A DNA stretch of 6,448 bases from Microscillaceae bacterium. Lineage in GTDB: Bacteria; Bacteroidota; Bacteroidia; Cytophagales; Microscillaceae. Position 1 is the first letter of the stretch, and each line of letters opens with the position of its first letter. Under the pieces are notes generated by a model that saw nothing but the letters and a program-made list of their open reading frames with translations, was not told the DNA's origin and did no database searches. Positions 1-4,764 of this stretch are shown here, piece by piece. The stretch covers positions 1 through 6,448 of the forward strand of contig DMHB01000302.1 in assembly GCA_003449595.1 (NCBI GenBank), written 5' to 3'. Both the position numbers and the translations under genes were made by a program.

Positions 1-12
1 CTCTTCCGATCT
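1..12. other. Illumina sequencing adapter remnant
   Basis: The first 12 bases, CTCTTCCGATCT, are identical to the 3' end shared by the standard Illumina TruSeq read adapters. A 12-base match placed exactly at the sequence edge is very unlikely by chance. I infer that this is untrimmed adapter at a contig end, so genomic sequence begins at base 13. The bases should not be read as part of the neighbouring gene. Confidence 0.93.
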
Positions 13-313
13 AGAAGTGTCAACAAAAACAATAGATGATTGGGCCTTGGAAAATCAAATTTTTAAGATTGACTTTTTGTGGCTCGATATGCAAGGGATG
101 GAACTTCAGGTTTTAAAAGCTTCACCACAAATTTTACAAACTGTAGCAGTAATACACACAGAAGTTCACTATATGGAAAATTACAAAGGTGTGCCACTCG
201 TTAGTCAATTGAAAGAATGGTTATTTGGACAGGGGTTTCAGATCTTTCTTGAAACTCAAGAAAATATAAATTATGGTAATATTACATTTATCAGGTCTAA
301 AATCTCAATTTAA
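13..313 (+). CDS. FkbM family methyltransferase, C-terminal fragment (5' end missing)
   Basis: This is the last 99 or so codons of an SAM-dependent methyltransferase of the FkbM family, which methylates sugars or small molecules and is common in surface-polysaccharide clusters. What shows it is the run TKTIDDWALE followed by IDFLWLDMQGMELQVLKAS. This matches the family pattern T-[LI]-D-D ... IDFLKIDVEGAELEVLKGA, with the D-x-[EQ]-G-x-E-x-x-[VL]-L-K core near the second half of the methyltransferase fold. The end (YGNITFIRSK) is also typical and looks complete. The reading frame is open through the first genomic bases (GAA at 14-16), so the GTG at 17 is probably an internal valine and the real start lies beyond the window. 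The core has Q where many members have E. By my count the fragment is about 33% GC, clearly lower than stretches of etfA further on (about 47-53% in two 60-base samples), which fits horizontally acquired polysaccharide genes. The family is clear, but the substrate cannot be told. Confidence 0.85.
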
Positions 314-333
314 TTTCTCAAATTATTATGTAA

Positions 334-924
334 ACACCTACAGGCTATCAAGACATACCGATTGCCCCTCTTTTAAAGAAATATGCTATTCAACAACGAT
401 ACTTTATTTCACCTAATCAGTTTTGGATTCATAAAAATCACTCAATAATATTAGAAGCTTTGGCTCAAATGCTGAAAGAAAATCATTCACTCGATTTTGA
501 GGTGGTGTTTACAGGCAAGGAGTTTGATTTTCGTTCACCGGATTATACCACCCATCTCAAAAATTATGTTGAGCAAAATGGGCTGTCTCCTTATGTAAAG
601 TTTTTAGGGTTTATCGATCGCAAAGAACAACTTCAGCTCATGAACCACGCCTTGGCTATCATTCAGCCCTCTTTGTTTGAAGGATGGAGCACCGTGGTAG
701 AAGATGCCAAAGCGATGAATCAATTCCTATTGGTTTCCGACATTCCGGTTCACAGGGAGCAGCTCAAACAACAGGCTTATTTCTTCAATCCCCAAGAATC
801 TCAAGATTTGATCAATTTGTTATTACGTTATTTGGATGAAATGCCCACAAAACAAGGCCAATCCTACCATGTTTCTATAGAACAATTTGCTCGAAATTTT
901 TTGAGTATTATTCGGTTTAAATAA
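334..924 (+). pseudogene. Family 4 glycosyltransferase, C-terminal domain only (5'-truncated)
   Basis: The frame is open from 334, directly after an in-frame TAA at 331-333, and encodes 196 residues of the nucleotide-sugar-binding half of a GT4 (group 1) glycosyltransferase. Visible landmarks, numbered from 334, are YFISPNQFWIHKNH (about 23-36), the hallmark start of the C-terminal Rossmann domain; FTGKEFDFR (59-67); VKFLGFIDRKEQL (88-100); and PSLFEGWSTVVEDAKA (112-127). The last is the donor-binding acidic motif, here E-G-W-S-T-V-V-E-D, a known variant of E-x7-E with the acidic pair shifted. SDIPVHREQ follows at 135-143. Full-length relatives have roughly 360-380 residues, so the acceptor-binding N-terminal domain is missing. 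Only 20 bases separate this segment from the upstream methyltransferase stop, so the missing part is not nearby in another frame. The only internal starts are a TTG at 460 and an ATG at 469, both inside the conserved domain. I infer a broken gene or an assembly join; a functional enzyme is unlikely. Confidence 0.8.
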
Positions 925-966
925 GCCATTCGTTTTTTGAATAGTTTAAAGCAGGAGTATATGTTA

Positions 967-996
967 CCATCAATTTATAGAAGCAGGCATTGATGG
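967..996. repeat. Inverted repeat, 8-bp arms, between convergent genes
   Basis: The arms CCATCAAT (967-974) and ATTGATGG (989-996) are exact reverse complements separated by 14 bases. They lie in the gap between the 3' ends of the truncated glycosyltransferase (+) and the MlaE permease (-). No T-tract follows on either strand, so it is not a canonical intrinsic terminator. It may still act as a transcript-end hairpin, or it may be chance. Confidence 0.35.
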
Positions 997-1016
997 CTTA
1001 TATCATAACCAGTAAT

Positions 1017-1033
1017 TTTAAGTAATACTTAAA
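1017..1033. repeat. AT-rich 17-bp palindrome downstream of mlaE-like gene
   Basis: TTTAAGTA and TACTTAAA flank a single central A (1025), giving a perfect 8-1-8 palindrome 13 bases past the stop codon of the permease gene. It could be a weak 3' hairpin for either convergent transcript or a protein-binding site. It contains only one G-C pair per arm, so a chance origin in AT-rich DNA is possible. Confidence 0.3.
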
Positions 1034-1045
1034 CAACTGGATTCA

Positions 1046-1774
1046 TTACAACAACAACTCAGCTAATAAATAATCGGCAAAAAGTACAGCAATGCAGCTA
1101 TTGGTTACGGCTTGTGTACTCGACTGGCCTACTTCCAAAGCCCCTCCTTTGGTATAATATCCTTGAAAAGCAGAAATCGAAGCTATTAAAAAGGCAAATA
1201 CCACAGCCTTGATCAAAGCAAAGGTTACACTGAATTCATTAAAATCGGCGCGTATGCCTTTGATATACTCTACTTCGGTCAACTCGCCGGTGAGTGTGCC
1301 AGCCAAAAAGCCTCCTACGATGGACAAAAATCCGGCTAAAACAACCAGCATAGGAAAGGTAATCATCGCCGCAATAATTTTAGGTAATACTAAATAAGAG
1401 ATAGAATTGATGCCCATTACTTCCAAAGCATCTATTTGTTCGGTAATGCGCATTGTTCCTAAACCTCCGGCAATATTTGATCCTACCTTGCCTGCCAGTA
1501 CAATGCAAGTAATGGTAGGCGCCAGTTCTAATATGGTCATATCGCGTACAATTTGCCCAATGATGTACAACGGAATAAGCGGACTAATAAGGTTGTAGGC
1601 TGTTTGCACGGCACTCACTGCGCCTATGAAAGTAGAAACAATGGTAACAATAAATACAGAGTTCACACCAATCAGCATACATTCGTCCACTATCAGGCGT
1701 AAATAAACCGAAAATCGCTCGCGGTTGGCAAACAATCCGTAAATGAACAATACAAACTGGCCGATGATTTTCAT
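1046..1774 (-). CDS. mlaE: MlaE/YrbE family lipid-transport ABC permease
   Basis: This is the inner-membrane permease subunit of an Mla-type ABC transporter, the family that moves phospholipids between the inner and outer membranes of Gram-negative bacteria together with an ATPase (MlaF) and an MCE protein (MlaD). The 242-residue length is close to the usual 245-260. The family signature is unmistakable: LAGKVGSNIAGGLGTMRITEQIDALEVMG at about 93-121, preceded by LELAPTIT (82-89) and followed by several hydrophobic stretches (about 127-160 and 183-203). It ends with GGALEVGQSSTQAV and a hydrophobic tail, as in Bacteroidota homologues. The ATG at 1774 gives an N-terminus (MKIIGQFVLFIYGLF) that fits relatives. 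The gene starts 30 bases after the nuclease stop on the same strand and is probably cotranscribed with it. In many Bacteroidota the ATPase gene directly follows the permease gene, but none is visible downstream here. The family is certain; the symbol and substrate are by analogy. Confidence 0.9.
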   Translation of the reverse strand: MKIIGQFVLFIYGLFANRERFSVYLRLIVDECMLIGVNSVFIVTIVSTFIGAVSAVQTAYNLISPLIPLYIIGQIVRDMTILELAPTITCIVLAGKVGSNIAGGLGTMRITEQIDALEVMGINSISYLVLPKIIAAMITFPMLVVLAGFLSIVGGFLAGTLTGELTEVEYIKGIRADFNEFSVTFALIKAVVFAFLIASISAFQGYYTKGGALEVGQSSTQAVTNSCIAVLFADYLLAELLL

Positions 1775-1804
1775 ACAAATCGAAATGGCTGATTGGAATA
1801 AGGG

Positions 1805-2386
1805 TTAGTTGCGTCGATTCATCTCATCGCGAATTTGCGCTGCACGCTCATAATCTTCATTTTCTAACGCTTCGGTAAGCATCGTTTGAAGCTGATCAAA
1901 AGGAAGTTTTTTCAACTGTTCACGCGGGGGAAGTTCTGTTTCTTCCTCTTGGATAACTTCCTCACTTTCTTCACTTTCTGAAATAACAATGCCTCCTTCC
2001 GACATAATCTCTTCATTGGTGTAGATAGGCACTCCAAAGCGCAACCCAATGGCTATGGCATCAGACGGACGTGCATCGATTTCAACGGTTTCTTGCCCAC
2101 TGGTACATACAATCTTTGCAAAAAACACCCCTTCACGCAAGTCGTGTATCAGAATTTCTAACAAAGTAAAATTGAATGCTGAAGCAAAGGATTTGAACAA
2201 ATCGTGGGTCATCGGGCGGTTAGGCACTATTTTTTCTATTTCGATGGCGATGGCTTGGGCTTCAAACATCCCAATAATGATTGGAAGCCTGCGGTTGCCT
2301 TTAACTTCGCCCAACACCAATGCAAATGAACCTGATTGTGACTGGCTTGAAGAAAGCCCTAATATTTTTAGTTTGATCTTACTCAC
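1805..2386 (-). CDS. Bifunctional nuclease family protein (BFN/DUF151 with UVR motif)
   Basis: The product is a 193-residue protein of the bifunctional nuclease family, whose plant members were reported to have both DNase and RNase activity; the role in bacteria is poorly defined. The BFN domain covers about residues 1-135, with LGLSSSQSQSGSFALVLGE (9-27), LPIIIGMFEAQAIAIEIE (34-51) and ARPSDAIAIGLRFGVPI (105-121). An acidic linker rich in E and S follows (136-152), then a C-terminal UvrB/UvrC (UVR) motif, about 163-192, ending DYERAAQIRDEMNRR. I chose the GTG at 2386 as start because the protein then begins V/M-SKIKLKILGLSSSQ, exactly where homologues begin. An in-frame ATG at 2452 would add 22 unconserved residues and lies inside the stem of the etfA terminator, upstream of the likely promoter. 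The gene is followed after 30 bases by the MlaE permease, probably in one operon. No strong ribosome-binding site is seen, as usual in this phylum. Confidence 0.9.
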   Translation of the reverse strand: MSKIKLKILGLSSSQSQSGSFALVLGEVKGNRRLPIIIGMFEAQAIAIEIEKIVPNRPMTHDLFKSFASAFNFTLLEILIHDLREGVFFAKIVCTSGQETVEIDARPSDAIAIGLRFGVPIYTNEEIMSEGGIVISESEESEEVIQEEETELPPREQLKKLPFDQLQTMLTEALENEDYERAAQIRDEMNRRN

Positions 2387-2413
2387 GTAACTGCCTGTTT
2401 TTAAACTTTTGCG

Positions 2414-2444
2414 CAAATTAAAAAAAAATGTATGAAAGCACAAA
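2414..2444 (-). promoter_or_regulatory. Predicted Bacteroidota-type promoter for the nuclease-permease operon
   Basis: On the minus strand, TTTG (2444-2441) is separated by exactly 19 bases from TTAATTTG (2421-2414). The Bacteroidota consensus is TTTG-N19-TAnnTTTG, so there is one mismatch in the -7 element. Transcription would start near 2408, about 20 bases before the GTG start of the nuclease gene. The -33 element sits in the loop of the etfA terminator. A short palindrome TTTGCGCAAA (2408-2417) overlaps the -7 element and the presumed start point. This is a prediction from pattern only. Confidence 0.5.
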
Positions 2445-2456
2445 GCCTTCATACAT
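2420..2456 (-). terminator. Intrinsic terminator of the etfBA operon
   Basis: Read on the minus strand, a 12-bp stem (2456-2445 pairing with 2439-2428, one G-U wobble, otherwise perfect) closes a 5-base loop TTTGT and is followed by an uninterrupted run of T (2428-2420). This is a textbook rho-independent terminator, starting about 35 bases after the etfA stop codon. The complementary reading has no T-run at its end, so the terminator is directional. It explains why the upstream ATG at 2452 is not a credible start for the next gene. Confidence 0.88.
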
Positions 2457-2490
2457 AAGGTAAATTGACAATGGCCTAAGCCTTGGTAAA

Positions 2491-3459
2491 TTACTTGAGC
2501 TTCTGGGCTGCTGCGGTCAATTTAGGAAGTATTTCAAAGGCATCGCCTACGATACCATAATCGGCAGCCTTGAAAAATGGTGCTTCAGGGTCTTTGTTAA
2601 TCACAACGATGCACTTAGAGGAACTTACCCCGGCCAAATGTTGGATAGCACCCGAAATACCTACTGCTACGTAAAGATTGGGGGCAACTTTTACACCGGT
2701 TTGGCCTACGTGTTCGTGGTGAGGTCTCCAATCCAAATCGGATACAGGCTTAGAACAACCGGTAGCTGCATTCAAGGCTTTGGCCAAGTCCAATATTACG
2801 CCCCAATTTTCAGGACCTTTCAATCCGCGACCACCTGAAACTACTAAATCGGCTTCGGTGAGCAACAATTCGCCAGTGATTTTGTCTGTCTTGGTTATTT
2901 TCACACCAAAGTCGGCATCGCTTAATGATGCACTAAAAGTTTCAACAGGTGCAGGTGAGCCACTATCGACAGGTGAAAAAGCGCTCTTTTTCAACGCAAT
3001 GATTTTATTTTCGTTGGCCAACGAAATGGTCTGGAATGCTTTTCCGGTGAATACACTTTTCTTCACTGTAAATCCACCGTTTGTGCTGGGCAGATCGGTT
3101 ACATTGGAGGCTAAGCTGGCTTTCAAACGCACAGAAAGACGCGCTGTAACTGCATCAGATAACGACGACTTGGCTACTATCAAGATTTTTGCGCCGGTCT
3201 GCTCAAATGCCTGTGCCAACACTTGTACATAAGCTTGAATAACCCCATTGTTGAGTTTTTCATCGGCTACGTGCAATACTTTTGCAGCGCCATATTTACC
3301 CAAGGCAGCCAACTTATCGGCAGCAATAGAGGTGCCCAACACGATAGCAGTGGCAGTTGTACCTTGCTGCTTGGCTACTTCAGCGCCATAACCTACGGCT
3401 TCTAAAGAAGAACCTTTCACTTCACCATCGGCTACTTCTACAAAAACTAATACTGACAT
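2491..3459 (-). CDS. etfA: Electron transfer flavoprotein subunit alpha
   Basis: This is the FAD-binding alpha subunit of the heterodimeric electron transfer flavoprotein, which takes electrons from acyl-CoA and related dehydrogenases and passes them on to the respiratory chain. The 322-residue length is normal. The N-terminal domain begins MSVLVFVEVADGEVKGSSLEA. The C-terminal FAD domain shows VVSGGRGL (206-213), KPVSDLDWRPHHEHVGQTGVKVAPNLYVAVGISGAIQHLAG starting at 237, and the tail VINKDPEAPFFKAADYGIVGD (286-306). HVGQTG and GISGAIQH contact FAD in known structures. At the end of the PROSITE-like FAD signature, a V (286) stands where A is usual (IVVIN). The ATG at 3459 is preceded by an A-rich leader (AAAAAAAATAAAAAT) without a Shine-Dalgarno sequence. 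The gene follows etfB by 62 bases on the same strand and ends before a strong terminator, so etfB-etfA form the operon. Confidence 0.97.
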   Translation of the reverse strand: MSVLVFVEVADGEVKGSSLEAVGYGAEVAKQQGTTATAIVLGTSIAADKLAALGKYGAAKVLHVADEKLNNGVIQAYVQVLAQAFEQTGAKILIVAKSSLSDAVTARLSVRLKASLASNVTDLPSTNGGFTVKKSVFTGKAFQTISLANENKIIALKKSAFSPVDSGSPAPVETFSASLSDADFGVKITKTDKITGELLLTEADLVVSGGRGLKGPENWGVILDLAKALNAATGCSKPVSDLDWRPHHEHVGQTGVKVAPNLYVAVGISGAIQHLAGVSSSKCIVVINKDPEAPFFKAADYGIVGDAFEILPKLTAAAQKLK

Positions 3460-3521
3460 ATTTTTATTTTTTTTGGTGAAAAGACACTAAATCAATGAAT
3501 AAATTGTTTTTAAAAATTGTT

Positions 3522-4259
3522 TTATAAAACCTTTGCTTCTGTTTTCAACAATTCGATTAGCTTTTCAGCTTCTTCAGGAGCAATCATCTTACAAGCACCT
3601 TTGGCCGCAGGCAACTCATACTGCTGTGGCTGGGTATATTGAGTGGGGTTGGCAGGCTGAATTACTTCTAAGGGCTTTTTGCGTGCCGTCATAATGCCTT
3701 TCATATTGGGGATTTTCCATTCGGCGATAGGCTCTTGTACACCCAATACCAAAGGAAGGTTTGCCTCTAAATACTCTTTGCCACCTTCTATTTCACGTGC
3801 CATTTTGGCGGTACTTCCTTCGATATCTAATTTCATCACCGGAGATAATGAAGGTATTCCGAGCATTTCGCCTACCATTCCGTGTACTTGGCCGCCGTTA
3901 TAATCACTCGACTCACGTCCCATCAAGATGAGATCGTAATTGTGTTTTTTTGCAACCTCAGCAATTTGCTCAGACACAAAAAAGGCATCGGTTGGCTCTG
4001 CATCGATGCGGATTGCATCGTCAGCGCCAATGGCTAAGGCTTTGCGTAAAGTTGGTTCAGTTTCGGCTGTTCCTACGTTCAACACAGTCAGTGTGCCGCC
4101 CAAAGCATCACGCAACTCTACCCCACGCGCCAAAGCATAATCGTCATAAGGCCCGATGATGAACTGCATATTGGTGGTGTCTAATTTGGAGTTGCCCTCT
4201 ACGAAATTAATCTTGGAGGTGGTATCAGGGACGTGGGTGATACAGACTAAAATTTTCAT
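3522..4259 (-). CDS. etfB: Electron transfer flavoprotein subunit beta
   Basis: This is the AMP-binding beta subunit that pairs with EtfA to form the soluble electron carrier between flavin dehydrogenases and the quinone pool. The length of 245 residues is normal. Diagnostic segments are MKILVCITHVPDTTSKINF (1-19), FIIGPYDDYALARGVELRD (33-51), GADDAIRID (78-86), LILMGRESSDYNGGQVHGMVGEMLG (110-134), and, in the dehydrogenase-contact and AMP region, REIEGGKEYLEANLPLVLGVQEP (155-177) with WKIPNMKGIMTARKKPLEV (181-199). The ATG at 4259 aligns with family starts. It is the first gene of etfBA and is divergent from the TPR gene, with 84 bases between their starts. The 62-base gap before etfA is AT-rich and holds no obvious terminator, so cotranscription is likely. 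Confidence 0.97.
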   Translation of the reverse strand: MKILVCITHVPDTTSKINFVEGNSKLDTTNMQFIIGPYDDYALARGVELRDALGGTLTVLNVGTAETEPTLRKALAIGADDAIRIDAEPTDAFFVSEQIAEVAKKHNYDLILMGRESSDYNGGQVHGMVGEMLGIPSLSPVMKLDIEGSTAKMAREIEGGKEYLEANLPLVLGVQEPIAEWKIPNMKGIMTARKKPLEVIQPANPTQYTQPQQYELPAAKGACKMIAPEEAEKLIELLKTEAKVL

Positions 4260-4287
4260 TGTATTTGATGGATATTGAAGAATTTAA

Positions 4288-4296
4288 CAAATTTTA
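4288..4296 (-). promoter_or_regulatory. Candidate -7 element for etfBA
   Basis: On the minus strand TAAAATTTG (4296-4288) resembles the Bacteroidota -7 element TAnnTTTG with one extra base, about 28 bases upstream of the etfB ATG. No clear TTTG is found at the expected -33 distance. It lies in the 84-base divergent region that must also hold the promoter of the TPR gene. Weak evidence. Confidence 0.3.
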
Positions 4297-4343
4297 TCCT
4301 ATAACTATTTTTTTGGCGTGAAGTTAGATATATTTATTTTGAA

Positions 4344-4661
4344 ATGGAAAAAAGTCGGCTCTCCCTACTTCTCGACTATGTGCAAGAAGCACCTCAAGAC
4401 CCTTTTAACTGGTATGCTATTGCCTTAGAGTATCAAAAAATTGACCCTCAACAAGCCAATTTTTATTTTGAACATTTACTAACTCATTTCGGTGATTATC
4501 TTCCTACTTACTATGTTTATGCTTTGCATCTTATCAACTTAGGTGAAGATTTAAAAGCAGAATCTGTTTTTGAAAAAGGTATAAAATTGAGTAAGTTGCA
4601 AGAAAATTGGAAGACACTCAGAGAGTTACAAAGTGCATTCGAAGAATGGAAATTTAGTTAG
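4344..4661 (+). CDS. Small tetratricopeptide-repeat (TPR) protein
   Basis: This 105-residue protein is made almost entirely of two TPR-like helical hairpins: DPFNWYAIALEYQKIDPQQANFYFEHLLTHFG (about 19-50) and DYLPTYYVYALHLINLGEDLKAESVFEKGIKLSK (51-84), followed by a C-terminal helix (LRELQSAFEEW). The spacing of small and aromatic residues (W/Y, A, F) matches the TPR pattern. There is no signal peptide or membrane segment, so it should be cytoplasmic and act through protein-protein contacts. Small stand-alone TPR proteins of this type (start ...LLDYVQEAPQDPFN, end ...LRELQSAFEEW) are common in Bacteroidota but have no assigned partner that I know of. The ATG at 4344 fits the conserved beginning. 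It is divergent from etfB and lies 103 bases before the sensor gene. The function is unknown. Confidence 0.85.
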   Translation: MEKSRLSLLLDYVQEAPQDPFNWYAIALEYQKIDPQQANFYFEHLLTHFGDYLPTYYVYALHLINLGEDLKAESVFEKGIKLSKLQENWKTLRELQSAFEEWKFS

Positions 4662-4752
4662 TTGGCCTATTACATAATTATAGAGGATAAATCGGTCAAA
4701 AAAAGCTAATTTATCATCTTCTGCCTTGCTAAGGGGTTTTCAATCGACCCGA

Positions 4753-4760
4753 TATTTTTG
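4753..4760 (+). promoter_or_regulatory. Exact -7 element (TATTTTTG) just upstream of the sensor gene
   Basis: TATTTTTG matches the Bacteroidota TAnnTTTG consensus exactly and ends four bases before the ATG at 4765. If used, the transcript would start at or within a few bases of the start codon, giving a leaderless or nearly leaderless mRNA. No TTTG is seen 19 bases upstream; the nearest TTG (4726-4728) is 24 bases away. The match may therefore be chance in AT-rich DNA. Confidence 0.35.
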
Positions 4761-4764
4761 AAAG

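Noticed and set aside
239..246. Second adapter-like GATCT within the methyltransferase
   Set aside because: Only AGATCT matches; the bases before it do not match the adapter and the reading frame continues normally.
2387..2452. N-terminal extension of the bifunctional nuclease starting at ATG 2452
   Set aside because: The codons lie in the etfA terminator stem and T-run and upstream of the predicted promoter; homologues begin at the SKIKLKILGL segment, which the GTG at 2386 provides.
2459..2492. 8-bp direct repeat GGTAAATT after etfA
   Set aside because: Too short, one copy overlaps the etfA stop, and there is no accompanying mobile-element or attachment-site structure.
2780..3232. 150-codon open frame on the + strand inside etfA
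   Set aside because: It is antisense to a certain EtfA, its translation shows no recognisable family, and it ends within the gene. It is a shadow of etfA codon use, as are the other + strand frames over 1209-4159.
3501..3523. Direct repeat AAATTGTTTT (3501-3510 and 3514-3523) at the end of etfB
   Set aside because: AT-rich, overlapping the stop codon, no dyad and no T-run suitable for a terminator; probably low-complexity spacer.
4686..4715. Inverted repeat GATAAAT/ATTTATC before the sensor gene
   Set aside because: Seven AT-rich pairs with a 16-base spacer and no T-run; not enough to call a terminator or operator.
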